This document shows, in pieces, positions 13,280 to 26,971 of a stretch of DNA of 64,000 bases. Made by a program: the position numbers and the translations under genes. Position 1 is the stretch's first letter, and each line of letters begins with the position of its first letter. The notes under the pieces are model-generated. The model saw nothing but the letters and a program-made list of their open reading frames with translations. It ran no database searches and was not told the DNA's origin. The stretch is from contig NC_052130.1 of NCBI RefSeq assembly GCF_012273895.1, positions 1,674,001 to 1,738,000 of the forward strand, given 5' to 3'. This stretch comes from Zerene cesonia. Taxonomy: Eukaryota > Arthropoda > Insecta > Lepidoptera > Pieridae.

Positions 13280-13945
13280 TACAATATAAAATATAGAATG
13301 ACTGCAGGGAAACTGACTGTCGATCAGTATTTGATTCCATTTTATTAAGACTTTTATTAAATACCCAAATATATACGTATGTGAATAATTAGATTTCGCT
13401 TAGTTGTTTAATGTGTTGTTTTAAATTACTTAGATATGTTAAACTTTTAAAAATGATTTTATGCGATAAGAACCACCTTAAAACAAGATAAAAATGTACT
13501 TTCATCCTGATATAGTGTAGGTACAAGAATGCTCCCTCATAAAACATAAATTCCCTCGCATTTCTAATGTGTAACTTTATGAAATTATTCAACAAAAGTC
13601 CGCATACAATTCGTTCATTGTTTTAGTTTTAGAATAATAAGCAACAAGTATTAATTTTCTTTTTTTCTATTTTCCTTCTAAACATGCTATTGTTCAAATG
13701 TTTTTCATTGGATAAAGTTTTTAACGAGGAATGCCGGGGGCATGCGTAGTTAACATGTAGGTACGGAATTGAGAGAGATATGTTCGAAACAAAAGCGCGG
13801 GAGAATAAAAAAAAAAAATTAGCTTCTACACAACGCACCTGAAATGGGCAGAAACAAAAATGTTTCGTTATCTGTATAGACTATAGAGTACGTTGTGCCA
13901 TGGCGGCCATTTTGAAATGTTTTGATGGCTTCCTTTTATTAATTA

Positions 13946-14145
13946 CTAGCTGGGCCCCGCGGTTTCACCCGCGTATGTCCGTATCCCGTAGGAATATCGG
14001 GATAAAAAATTGCCTATGTGTTATTCCAGTCGTCCAGCTATCTACGTACCACATTTCATTGCAATCGGTTTAGTAGTTTTTGCGTGAAAGAACAGCAAAC
14101 ACACGCACATCGTTACAAACTTTCGCATTTATAATATTAGTAGAA
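13946..14145 (-). mobile_element. A-family Helitron-like element, full length
   Basis: ctagctgggccccgcggttt to ataatattagtaga; one base change in the GC-rich end. Confidence 0.7.
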
Positions 14146-14817
14146 TGGTGATTTTGATAGTGTGTAGTAAGCTTAGTTTATGAAGAATTGCAATTCATAG
14201 AGGATTTTATTTAAAACATTATTATCTATAGCAGATCTGCATGGCAATCCATTTACTTTTGTTTTTTTTAGAAGAGGAAGTATGAAATATATAAAAGGGA
14301 CAAATATCTTATGCAAGAGTTTTTTTTGCTTCTTTTTAGCTACAATATTATCCTCATTCATTTTCTCATAGTAGATACCATAAGTTTTGACATCACCATC
14401 AGCCCATATTTTAGACTACAAGGATCTCCTATAAGTACTCAAAGCTTTTAGTACATTAATTAACCATATAACCAGAGATCTTCTCACAGTATAGGTATTC
14501 CAGTATTACCAAGATTTTCCCACAAATATCCAAGTAGGTAAATCATTACTCACTTTACCGCGAAAATAATTGATTATCCATAGATAATAACAGATGAATC
14601 AAAACAACCTTGGCCTTTGATCGCGTTAAATCATTTTAAATGATTCCATCATCAAACATTATTGTCTTGAACAATAACTATTAGAAAAGGTCATGTATTT
14701 ATTATGTGTGCTAACATCGTTTGGGATATGATATAACACTTTATTTTTTATTTCTAGAAAGGCTATAGTATAAAACTTCTGGATATACTTATCTGTCAGT
14801 TAAAGTGACAATGTTTT

Positions 14818-14960
14818 TATTTATTTATTTATTTATTAGCAAGTACAAATACTACATTCACAATGATGCTCTGCCTTCTGAACTAGGTTATTACCTGTAT
14901 CTCAGAAGACAGTGACTTCCCTTAATTTCAAATACATAATATTTGTAATTTCATTTTACA
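14818..14960 (+). repeat. (TTTA)n start of a dispersed repeat fragment
   Basis: Six or so TTTA units are followed by 'agcaagtacaaatactacat' and an AT-rich tail; it looks like a retroelement 3' end. Confidence 0.5.
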
Positions 14961-17429
14961 ATTTTTGATTAAAAGTAACGTAAAATAAAATAATAATAAT
15001 AATTAATAGAAATAAAAAAAAAAATTAAAAAAAAAAAATTTACATTTTAGGCCGATGAAACATATTGTTTAGTTTAAATCTAAGTTTAAGTGTTTGACAA
15101 TAGACGTCAATGAGGTAGTGTTAAATAGGCTTTCAGTGAGGGATGTAGCTCATTTTAATTGCGTTCCATAATATGTGTTTATACTATAAATAGGTACTTA
15201 CCTACTTAAGAATCGGATACTCATGTATTTTAATTAATCTACGTAGTAATTTCTTTAGAAACACAATAGGTACCTAAAGAGTAAGAGAAATATTCCATCG
15301 GTGGGGGTTATGTAGTAATTCTTTTTAGACAAAAAAGTAAATATTGTGAGTGTGATAGACAAACATACGAATATAATTTACATTTTGATATTTACAATTT
15401 TAATTAAATATCTCATATAACTGTTAAGAAACTGTAATATTTAACAGACTTGAGCGATTGCAGATCTAGATAATATTATCTTTCTAATCACTACATTCAT
15501 GTAATGTTTTGCGGTTATGCATCTTACAGACAGAACAAATTAAGCAATATAAAAACTAAAAGTAATGCTTTTCCAATTTCGATGAAAACAACCGAAACTC
15601 TCGCTATCCTAAGCCAGTTAAAAAAACCGGTATGTAAGCAAAAACTGGATTAATTACTGCATTTATCTATCAAGTGTATTGCTAGTGGTTCCCATAATAC
15701 AATGGAGTGCGAATTATTTTCAATAAAAACCACAATTAGCCCAACGTGCGTCGAACAATTGCGAACGATTTATACGCCATTCAAATTAAGGTTTAATTTC
15801 TAGCGTTATGAAAGTTCTAGTTTATACTTTCAATTAAATATAAACAGATATAATTATTTTCTACGAAACGGCTACCGGCTTCCATGGGGGGAGGATTTCA
15901 AATGGTAAAATGGGTTCATATGACAACAATTTGTCAAAGAATCACGCCAATCGAATGAATCATTATAGAAGGGTAATGTGTTCTGCAATAGGTACAAAAA
16001 TGTGCTGATGATGATGACTGTTTCATGTCCAAGTACACAGCTATTAAAAAAACTATATATTATCCGCTAACACCATGTAAACCAAACGACAGCCTTAAAA
16101 ACAATTTACTCTGTCAAACAGCCAATATTTTCTAGAATTTTTTATACATAATATACATAATATATTATAATTAAAATCCAAATATATGTAAATATAAAGA
16201 CATTTCGGAATCGCAAAAAACACTCCTTACTCCTACCGTATAATTGCACTGCTAGGCCAGTAAATAAAACTAAATATGGCGAAATAAAAAGCGCAAATTT
16301 ATTCGCCTATTATTTACAATTACGCGCGTATGCACGCCAACTAGATGGTTGTCGAAATAAATATAAAAAATGCCAAGTGTGAAGTGTAGGACATTATAAA
16401 TAAGACGATATCTCGACTTTTGGATCATATTTTATTGTGTCGGCGTGTTTTACACATAATTACGTCATGAAAACCACGCGATATTTTTAAGTTTGTAATG
16501 GGGTAGGTTTTTTGTGTTAAAACGTTTTAAATCGATTGTATGTTTGATTATATTTAATTATAAGTTAGGAAGGATATATCATTAATGTAGGTAAATTAAA
16601 AATATTCTGTGCTATACTATTTATTGTTTAAGGCGAAAAGAGTTATGGCTTTTGCTGAAATAAGATTTGTCTACATTGTTACTAGCGCATAGATATATAA
16701 AATTTGGAATTATTTAAAAGCGGATTATCTAAAAAGTATTCATTATTAGGTGCGTTAGATATAAGTATAATAAAAGAACCGATGATTAAAGTAATCACAG
16801 GTGACTTTCAATATAGTAAATTAAAAAGTTTTATTCTTAATGATTTAAATGTATAAATTTAAAAAGAGAGTTGCATTCTCCATATGTGTGATAGGTTTTA
16901 AATTTATATATTTTTATTCCGAATGGATCCTCGGCTAGTAATAAATATAAATATATAATTTAATAAAATGGAGGACAACAAGGATATACTATGTAGTGAT
17001 TATTTAATTGCCATAATATAAATAAATCATATTTAATTAGTGATATATTCAGAGAAATAAAACGAGGAGGGAAGGACAATGTGAAAATTTTCTCTTTCAG
17101 ATTATAAGTGTATTTCCCTTTACAAAACTCAATTATTAAACATATCTCATAATACCTACTTGTCTGTAAAATGTAAATATAAAACGGTGTCTAATAAAAA
17201 TGCAATCAATAGACAATTTTCTTCAACAAATAGTGTTGTACCTAAATATGCTGAGTATCTTTATAAAAATTAAATGTTTCAGGGTAACCGGTAGTCTATA
17301 CCGCTCTCTTGCTTGCTACCTATCTGCAGACACAAAAATCATACCATTAAACCGTTGCGAACCAAGACAAACAAACACACTTTTGCATTATAACTCAGAC
17401 TCAAACATTTATTTATTCAATTAGACTTG

Positions 17430-17540
17430 AAGAAGCACTTTTGAGTCTTCATAATATAGTTTTAGCATTTACCACCGGTTCGGATAGCAGTTTTTAGAGG
17501 AGAGCCGGCAAGAAACTCTGTAGACTTTTATCTTAGGTAT
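17430..17540 (+). repeat. Retroelement-tail-like fragment
   Basis: 'accaccggttcggatagcag ... gagccggcaagaaactctgtag' resembles a repeat common in lepidopteran genomes, from memory. Confidence 0.5.
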
Positions 17541-17549
17541 ATATAAAAT

Positions 17550-17715
17550 TCACGTGTCACAATGTTAGTCTCTATACTCCTCCGAAACGGCTTGACCGAT
17601 TCCTCTGAAATTTGGTAAGCATATTGGGTAGGTCTGAGAATCGGCTAAAATCTATTTTTCATACCACTAAACGATAAGAGTAAGGCAGAACAGCGTTTGC
17701 CGGGTGCAGCTAGTA
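17550..17715 (+). mobile_element. Separate Helitron-like element
   Basis: A distinct body ('ctcctccgaaacggcttgac', 'gaatcggctaaaat') ends in gggtgcagctag before T, the same terminal type as the A family. Confidence 0.5.
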
Positions 17716-17909
17716 ATTATATATTTTAGATAATAAGTACCTATCAATTAGGATTATTTTATCAATAAACGAACAACTGAACTGTATGTAGATTCATTTG
17801 CTAGCAAGAAAAACACACAATATTATTATTTTAGGTCGTAAAAATCAAAGACATAAGTCTTAACAGAATATAAATTCTGTTATACAAAATGTGACGTTTA
17901 TACTCTTAA

Positions 17910-18118
17910 TAGACGCTCGTCCCGGCTCCGCCCGGATATCACGATTCCTGTTTTATCCAAAGTGAGTTTAAATCGCGATGAAAAGTATCCTATCACCTAA
18001 GTCAGCTCATACCCTGTCTGTAAATCAAATATCATCAAAATTCGTTACGTAGTTTCAGCGTGATTGACGGACAAACATCAAAACAAACAAACTTTCATAT
18101 TTATAACGTTAGTGATCC
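17910..18118 (-). repeat. D-family repeat
   Basis: 'cccggctccgcccggatatc', 'gtcagctcataccctgtctg', 'gcgtgattgacggac' in family order, with no fold-back. Confidence 0.8.
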
Positions 18119-19689
18119 CACTATGTCATCATCAGATGACATTGGTAAAAATTAAATAATGAAAATGATTGATAAACTCTATTTCGATTTTTTTATATTT
18201 TTCTATAATTTTCTTGATAATATTTTTATAGATCTTACATTATATATATCTTTTCGGTTTTACTTGAAAATATTAATTATAAATAATGTTATAATTATAA
18301 AATTAGTGTATTATTTAATTAAATTACTAATTAATGAGTTATTTTTTTAATTCTTCAGTTCAATTGCGTCATTTATAAAAATAGACTTGTAGTCATGGTA
18401 ACTTCATTAATTAATATAAATTATATTTTATACGTGTGACAATTAATTTTATCGCTATAATTATATTAAAGCTTGTGTTTATGTGATTAGGTAATATAAT
18501 ATTATACCTACTTGCTAGCGATGTTTAAGATTTTGTTTTTTATACATAGCTAATTCACCAAAAAAAAACTAAATTGTATTTAAAACAGGGAAACATTTTA
18601 ATAAACACAGTAAAAAGTTAAATTTTTTAAACAATCAAAAGAAATAACGTTTCAAATAATATTTTTTCCCCAATATTTAAAGGTAGTTAATAATTTGTAT
18701 TTTAAAAACATGCATGGAATTAATTAAAAACGCAAATGTAAATCATAGAAATCTATCAACGACTGTGGGTATAATATCTTGATTTTTGTGCATTAAAACC
18801 TTTTTTCATTAGCCATTCGTTTTTTAAAAATTGACAGTTGGAATAAAGTTGCCTGCACACTGAGCATTTTTTAAAAAAACATTACGGAAGTTTTGTTCTT
18901 TCATTTGTCGTGTTATTGTGATGAATGTACGCTGTTGATGATTAATCAGCAAAAAAATGACATCAGAGCGTTCTCATGATTGAGATATGCGAAGTATTTT
19001 ATAGTACAGTGTATTCGCCCCTTTAATGGAATATTGCTGGCATATTTTCTGTTTGCGTGTATTGTACTAGGTAAATGCTAGCTAAAATGTGATGCAACTG
19101 TTTGTCATTGTTCCGAATTGTATTCACAAATTGTGATATACCTATAATATTAACCAATAATAGGCAAATTAATAATAAATAATTATAATAAATTGAGATG
19201 CTAAATTTAGTTGAAAAATGTTACCTACCTTATACTTGTTCCTAAAACTCGATATGATATGGTATTAATAATATGAAAGTCAATGATTTTGCTTATCTCC
19301 AATACTAAGTAACCAATACATTATGGACTTCGCGTAGTTATAAAGTTCTTATGAAAACTAAAATAAATATTTCATAAAAAATGCAATGTTCTGTAGAAAA
19401 AGCTGCTGTAAAATCGTTTGATAAGCTTAAACACATATTTGCTCTCGAATCTTCAATAAAGCCCCCGGGGGATCAATGTGTACTAGCCACAACTATGGAG
19501 AGCTTCGTCATTTTATAATTGCACTTACTAAATAAGGACCGTTCATTATAAAATATTGAAGCATTACTCGTATAATTAATAACGGCAGAGCATCCGTATC
19601 AACATTTCTAATCATTGTCTGGCCATAATTACAGTTTATTGTAAAACCCTTACAATTGCAATTATGTAGGTACCTTGTCTAAACCAAGA

Positions 19690-20050
19690 AGAAGAACAAC
19701 CAGCGTGCTTGACCCCCGCGATTTCATACAAATCACCGGGTCGGGCGCGATCGCTCGTATCGAGGGGGCTGTTGCAGGCCACGCTACGCTGGTCGGTCGC
19801 TAACCATAGTTTCAATTTTCAAAACAATGCCTTATCCATTTGCTGCGATTCCACGTCAAAGTAGAGAGTTGTATTTTGATTAATACGCGGGAAAGAGATG
19901 GGGTGCGTTCGCTTTTTGTTTCGTTTTATTTTGAACCGTGTAGTTTTAGGTATAGAGTTGACTTTTGCTAGCGTTAGTTGTGAAATAGTAAGCGTAGGCG
20001 TACGGTATAAAAGTAGGCAGTGGTTGGACAGAGAATGGAATAGAGTGGAT
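19690..20050 (+). promoter_or_regulatory. Candidate regulatory island with TATA-like box
   Basis: A CpG-richer patch (19700-19800) in AT-rich intron is followed by TATAAAAG at 20006-20013. No repeat copy lies nearby. It could be an alternative E93 promoter or an enhancer; no linked exon was recognised. Confidence 0.3.
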
Positions 20051-20759
20051 ATTGTATAATTGTTCTTTTTAAAGTCGAGTGCCTCTTTGTATGTTTGCGA
20101 TAATTTTAACAGTGGTGTTATTTACGAATTCATGCTACATATTTAATATTAGTATTACACGATATTGTGTTATTAACAAAAGCAAAATTTGCGCAGTTTG
20201 TTTTTTGAAGTAAATTTAATTGGACATATCGAATTATGGTTGGCCTATTTAATATAATTTAAAATGCTTAGAGAGGTACATGCAACATTGTAATTTGAAA
20301 TTTTACGAACCAACAAATTGTCTATAAAATCTCGAAACACTTTTTCTATTTTATCATTTGGTATTATATCAGTGAACATTGTATTTTATCGCCATTTCAT
20401 TTTTATCGTTTTAGTAAGGGAGCTGTGTAATTACACGGCAAAATCACACGATGCATGAAATTAATTCAGTATTCTCTCATTTTTGTAATATCTAAAATTT
20501 CGTGTTATAACACCATTGCATGATATGATGATTTACTGTTCTAATTGTATGTTTTATAAGTTCAAATTAAAATTATAATTGTACAAAAAGTAAGCATATC
20601 GCATTTATAAAATCATACTAAACTTTAATTGGTATAAATTAAAATGGAGTTACTATCCACGCTGTATTTTTATTTCAGTCATTTAAACGCTCATAGAGTT
20701 AATGAGTGAAAAAAGTATAATAAATTAATTAACAAATCGAGCGACTCCTATGCACTTAA

Positions 20760-21130
20760 TATCCGATCGGTTAAACAGCATAGGCCGGACAGAAAAGCCT
20801 ATAGGGGCGGTCCGCAAGGGGTGGAAACCTCGGAAAATTCACGTGTCAGTCCCACCCCTTAGCAATACACGTGCGACCAAATAGCCTCAGTATACGAACG
20901 CCTTTACTAATAATTGCCGCTCGTAAAAAAAAAGAAAAATGAGCGCGCGCTTTTGACGTTTCGGACGTTTTCGAAAATAGAACGCTGGTTGGAAAAATTT
21001 TAAATAAATGGCGCGCTTTCGTGTTTAAGTGGCGGAAATGTTATAATGAAAACCGACGGCTTTGTAGTATAAGTGTGTATTGTTTATTTTCTTTTTTTTG
21101 GTGTGAAATGGAAGGGAACAGAACATGAGG
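20760..21130 (+). promoter_or_regulatory. Candidate regulatory island
   Basis: GC-richer repeat-free sequence with 'ggggcggtccgcaaggggtg', two CACGTG E-boxes (20840 and 20868 area) and a CpG-rich 'gagcgcgcgcttttgacgtt'. Function not shown by sequence. Confidence 0.3.
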
Positions 21131-23039
21131 CGATTTCATGGTTAGTTACATTTGTGTTTTTTGGTTGTCGAATTTATATTGTGTCACGCTAGAGACTAGA
21201 GCATTTTCCACAAGTTGTGATTTTTGCTTAATTAATATGTACTTAAAAAAAATTGAAATAAATTGAAATATAAATATCGTTCAATATATTTATTTTTTCT
21301 TAAATATAAAAATTTAATTAGCCAAGGTAGAATAAAAATATCTATAAAAATACTTCATCAAATCAAATTATAAATGATATTTAAAACGGGAAATTAAATA
21401 AAGCGATACATTTCAAATAGATTTGATTAAAAAAAAGTAAAAAACATTGTTAAAAATTTCGCGCTTAAATATCATCATTGATCCATAATTTTATATAAAT
21501 ATAAAAAAAAATTACAAAACTCCATAAATGGCCTATGAATGATGAAGATGTTTACATTTTTATTTAAACCAGCATTCGAAAGTGTTATCAAACAGATTAT
21601 AAATAGCACTGAATAAAAAGAGTATTCATGAAGTTAAGTGACTAGTTTAAGTGGTCTTGCCGTTACTTCTGCATTCAGTTTTATACTGTTTTTGAGTTGT
21701 GGTGACATAATATTTAAAATTTTGGAATTAATACATGGCCAGTAATTTTTAGAAAAGAAAAATAAATCTCATTTAATTTTTTATAGCAAAAATATTGATA
21801 CAATAGCTTAATTTTAAAAATACATTCATATATTTTATTTGAAACATCTACAATATCTAGGTATAAATTTTGCAAAAAATATGGACAATAAAAATATATA
21901 AATAATATTATGATTATTTGAGTCAATCAGTAAATAATTTTATCTTGTTAATAAATTATGTACAAAAATATGCTGGATTATCTTGCATTAAAATAAATTA
22001 TTATATTACGCAGACGCAAAAATATTAATTAGACAAATATAATAATAGTAATTCACCTTTTGTGTGAAATATTTTTCGCGTTTGATTACTATTAATGTAT
22101 GAACTAAAATATTAATTAATAACCAATGCGTTTAAAAACATATCACACACATTTTATCGTAATTTAATATACCGATAGTATATTAAAATAATGATCGGAA
22201 CTCATTATGAAAATGTCCTATCAATTTTTTTTTGTAAAACTTATTTGATCATTATTATTATTAACGTAGAGTACCAACCAAAAAAAACGATAAAAAAACA
22301 TTTACCCACACATTGCTTTGGCAAGTTAAAACAAATAATAGGAAGATATAAACATACATACAAGCCGTCACACTTAACAATCCGTTACTTAATATTCAAG
22401 GCCAACTTGGTTAGCTAATCGTCAAGGTAAGACCTGTATGCTATTCACAAATTAAACAAGTCCACAGATAATATTAATTTATCTGACTGGCCTTTGCATA
22501 TTATTTAAAAAAGAAAAAAAAACTCACGAAGTTACTCACTTATATGGTAAAATATTCGTTATATTAAGAACGGGTGGTAATTGCGTTTGGCAATTAAATT
22601 TTATTTCGATAATTTCAATATTAAGTGCCTTGTGCATTTTTTTTTTTAATAAACATCACTGTCCCTATCTTTCCCTTTGCATAATATGAGATGGCAGCTT
22701 TTGAATAACGTTTATTTAAATTGGTAGAATTGACCTTAATCATAACAGTAATATTTTTTTTGTTTGCTTATTTATTTGCTGCGACTAAATAAAACTGAAG
22801 TAGACATAAATATAATCATTCTAACAATGCCTTAGCATTACAACAAGTTATCGCATATCGAGATATAAACAACATGCCATAAACGAACAAACTAACAAGA
22901 TTAATTCCTATTTAGCTCTAAGTTCATTACAAACTGGAATGAATACATTTTTACTTCACAAATAACCAGCTCAAACATGGAAATAAAAAAAAATAACGGT
23001 CGAGTCTAATTGGCTACGATAACCTAATAATGTTTGTCG

Positions 23040-23570
23040 CCATATTTCTAATTCCATTCTTTATCGTTGACAGCCCGCCAATAGGGAAGCGACCTGTCAA
23101 AGTGACAGCTACGTATTTAACTTTTTATTTCACAAACCTTTATCAACGGCCGATTGTGAATATTTACTCCTAAAGAGTCTTGTTGATACTTCAAACGAAG
23201 TACCTATGCATATAATTTATGTGAACAAAATGTGGTCGGCGCGCACGTTTTTTGTTTATCTATCCAATAGAAGGGTTAGAACCGGTTCAATAGAATTATA
23301 AATTAAATAGAATCATAGATTTTACAATAGCGAGGAAGTAATTCACCATCTGTTTAGAGCTTACTCTGTCGCTTGAACGACACGGCAGCTGTTAGTGCGC
23401 TCCCATTATTTGAACTTGGAACGTAAAAAAAACTGGCCACACATAATTTACCGCTCGCCAAATGGTGGGGTTCACATTCTAATTCTAAACTCGCGGCCTC
23501 GACCAATGGCGGCCGAGGACGAGTCAACATGGCGGTCGTGAGAACCGGTTAATGGGCCGTTTGAATTTAG
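23040..23570 (+). promoter_or_regulatory. Candidate regulatory island with paired ATGGCGG motifs
   Basis: Repeat-free, GC-richer. ATGGCGG (PHO/YY1-type core) occurs at 23506-23512 and 23529-23535, 23 bases apart on the same strand. Confidence 0.3.
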
Positions 23571-24428
23571 AATAGTATTTTTATTAATGCGTTCGTAACG
23601 TCAAGAACAATTGGCGTCTTTTTTTTCTAATTTATTATGCAGCCGTCGAATCGGCCAGGTCTATGTAGGTAGAGGTAATTTACATAAGTTATCTAACTGT
23701 TTTATTGATTGCCCCGATGTGTACGGAGTAGCAAAGCTAATTGCGCGATTCAGGTTTATTTTTCCGTTATACTGCCTAGTGACAAGGCTATGTGAGTATC
23801 TGGAAGCATTAAAATATTAAGCGAGTTGAATGGTTGGGCTCCTTGCTGCTCGTTTTTTGGAATAAGTTCCATTTGAGAGTAAACTAGCATATCAGTTGTG
23901 AGTTTAAAAAATATGCTATTTTTGGCAAAACAATAAATACTACATGAAACAATTATCTAATCATTCTTTGAAATTATATAAAAATTCCCAATGTCTATGC
24001 GTCTCTTGATATTAATTCTCGAATCTCGCCTCAGCGTCACGTTGAAAATAAAAATTATTTTCGTATTGTTTCGAGTGGTATTGAAATTTCCTTCATGATA
24101 TTTTAGCGTTAAATGAATAAATAAAAAATTCATTTGTTATCGAAAATAATTATCATTAACGTCATATTTCCTTATTAGGGCAACAATTAATTTCGAAGTG
24201 AGCGGAAAATTGAAAAGATCACGACAGGAAAATCGGCTCTAACAGAATGCTCTGACGACATCCGTGAGAATGCTATTTGTGCGATAAATATTAAATAAAT
24301 ACATTGTTTATGATGGATATTATGTGTCCTATTTCTCATGGACTTGAATATATTTATATCGAAAGAGTAACGTGATACAATTATTATGTACTTACATATG
24401 TAATAAGCATTTTTCATAATGGCAATGT

Positions 24429-24606
24429 ATTTAGAAATTAAAGACTTTTAAACGGATTTTAAACGCAATTTATTCATTATACTATTAACCCGACGTTTCG
24501 AACACTTTACAGCGAGCGTTGTCACGGAGAGACTCCGTTTAAAATCCGTTAAAAAGTTTTTAATTTCTAAATGTATAATACTCGCGTAAAATCAAACACA
24601 AGAAAA
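24429..24606 (+). mobile_element. E-family palindromic MITE, full length
   Basis: Terminal inverted repeats of about 37 bases (24429-24465 and 24536-24572) flank a core with 'taacccgacgtttcgaacac'. An outer arm, 'tataatactcgcgtaaaatc', follows on the right. Confidence 0.75.
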
Positions 24607-24639
24607 TACAATGGCAAGGTATTTGCTGGATAAGGTATC

Positions 24640-24783
24640 GTTTTCCTCACCCGTCCCAAATCTTTCCTTATTCCCCTCATCATCCAATCTGACCATCCAT
24701 TTGCGACGTTAGGTCTCTGCAAATGTTCATGGGCGATGGTAGCTCACCATCAGGCGACCCTTCACCAACTATAACATACAAAA
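24640..24783 (+). repeat. F-type repeat, shortened
   Basis: 'cgttttcctcacccgtccca ... gcaaatgttcatgggcgatg ... caccatcaggcga' in family order. Confidence 0.7.
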
Positions 24784-24878
24784 AGTAACTAAGTGTGTAG
24801 AAATATTTACTTAGTCTGGCCATAAATACTGTTACACTTAATTATAAAAAAATATTACATTTGAATTTCGAATCTGTC

Positions 24879-25878
24879 NNNNNNNNNNNNNNNNNNNNNN
24901 NNNNNNNNNNNNNNNNNNNNNNNNNNNNNNNNNNNNNNNNNNNNNNNNNNNNNNNNNNNNNNNNNNNNNNNNNNNNNNNNNNNNNNNNNNNNNNNNNNNN
25001 NNNNNNNNNNNNNNNNNNNNNNNNNNNNNNNNNNNNNNNNNNNNNNNNNNNNNNNNNNNNNNNNNNNNNNNNNNNNNNNNNNNNNNNNNNNNNNNNNNNN
25101 NNNNNNNNNNNNNNNNNNNNNNNNNNNNNNNNNNNNNNNNNNNNNNNNNNNNNNNNNNNNNNNNNNNNNNNNNNNNNNNNNNNNNNNNNNNNNNNNNNNN
25201 NNNNNNNNNNNNNNNNNNNNNNNNNNNNNNNNNNNNNNNNNNNNNNNNNNNNNNNNNNNNNNNNNNNNNNNNNNNNNNNNNNNNNNNNNNNNNNNNNNNN
25301 NNNNNNNNNNNNNNNNNNNNNNNNNNNNNNNNNNNNNNNNNNNNNNNNNNNNNNNNNNNNNNNNNNNNNNNNNNNNNNNNNNNNNNNNNNNNNNNNNNNN
25401 NNNNNNNNNNNNNNNNNNNNNNNNNNNNNNNNNNNNNNNNNNNNNNNNNNNNNNNNNNNNNNNNNNNNNNNNNNNNNNNNNNNNNNNNNNNNNNNNNNNN
25501 NNNNNNNNNNNNNNNNNNNNNNNNNNNNNNNNNNNNNNNNNNNNNNNNNNNNNNNNNNNNNNNNNNNNNNNNNNNNNNNNNNNNNNNNNNNNNNNNNNNN
25601 NNNNNNNNNNNNNNNNNNNNNNNNNNNNNNNNNNNNNNNNNNNNNNNNNNNNNNNNNNNNNNNNNNNNNNNNNNNNNNNNNNNNNNNNNNNNNNNNNNNN
25701 NNNNNNNNNNNNNNNNNNNNNNNNNNNNNNNNNNNNNNNNNNNNNNNNNNNNNNNNNNNNNNNNNNNNNNNNNNNNNNNNNNNNNNNNNNNNNNNNNNNN
25801 NNNNNNNNNNNNNNNNNNNNNNNNNNNNNNNNNNNNNNNNNNNNNNNNNNNNNNNNNNNNNNNNNNNNNNNNNNNNNN
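24879..25878. other. Scaffold gap of 1000 N in E93 intron
   Basis: Exactly 1000 Ns, so a fixed placeholder rather than a measured distance. Unlike the second gap, the visible flanks do not match each other. Confidence 0.95.
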
Positions 25879-26499
25879 AATAAATGTTATTTGCAGTTAA
25901 CAATTTTCTTTTTTCTTTATTACAATATTTATGGCAAGACTAGGTATATAACTCGTCCCAGCCCGAGTTGACCCGGTATAAAAACAAAATAAAATGTAAC
26001 TTTATTTATGAAAGAATTTTTTAAGTCGGTACAGCTGCTCCAGAGGTCGGTAAATTAGAACTAGTATTAAAAAACAAATTAACAAACTATGTCTCTTTAT
26101 TATAATACTGGTATAGGGTAGGTAATAGACCCTGTCTATTCAAGAAAAAGGAATCTCTGTATGTAGTGTACACGGGATTATAAAACAACTAAAATCGTTA
26201 TCAAAATGAGGTTCAATGTGAAAGAGAATTTATGTAAAAAATAAATAGAAAAAATTGACAGAAAATATGTACAGAATTTATATTTGATATTGTGAAAGAA
26301 ATTGGAAACCTACCTACCTACATCATCTTTTCTTAGAAATATATAACCTAGTTCTGATTTGAACGCATTTGATAAGACCTTGTACGAAGATTATTATAAA
26401 AGCATTTATTTATTGAAATAGACTTCTTGGAAGCGCATACAAAAAAAGCAATCAAAATCTATTTAAACATAATTTATTGTAACAAAAATATCACTAGCA

Positions 26500-26620
26500 G
26501 ACCGCCCAGCTTCGCCCGTGGTACATACATAGCCGGTAATCACGTATTCATCGTTGAAATAATTTCTAAATCAGCCTGGTTTCTGAGATAAACGCCTACA
26601 AACAAACTCTTCAGCTTTAT
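26500..26620 (-). repeat. H-type repeat
   Basis: 'agcttcgcccgtggtacata ... tttctgagataaacgcctac-aaacaaactctt' matches 32510-32650. Confidence 0.6.
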
Positions 26621-26971
26621 TATTAGGTATTGAAGTATATTTTATGGAATATCAACGTAATAGAAATTGTTTCTAGAAAGAAACGAAAGAAAAAACACTA
26701 ACAATTACCCAATTACAAAGAAGAATAATGATTATCATTAACATTAAAGTAATTAATTCAGTATTTAACTGGTTCGAAATTTCGCTGTCGAGTTATAGTC
26801 TTTTAACACGTCCATTGAAGGTCAATTTTAATTACGCACAGTTTATGAATGAATGTAAAATTGTTGAAATTTTAATGCGCTCCCAAAATAAATACTTCCC
26901 AATGGAAATAACTTCAGAAAACCGAGGGCAGATGAACGTTTTAATTATTTTAAATATACAATGTCTACTAA

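Noticed and set aside
15111..15120. tgaggtagtg, matching the start of let-7
   Set aside because: The match ends after nine bases and no complementary arm lies within 100 bases.
24842..25903. Frames of 340-353 codons around the first gap
   Set aside because: More than 90% of each is unknown residues; no real coding flanks.
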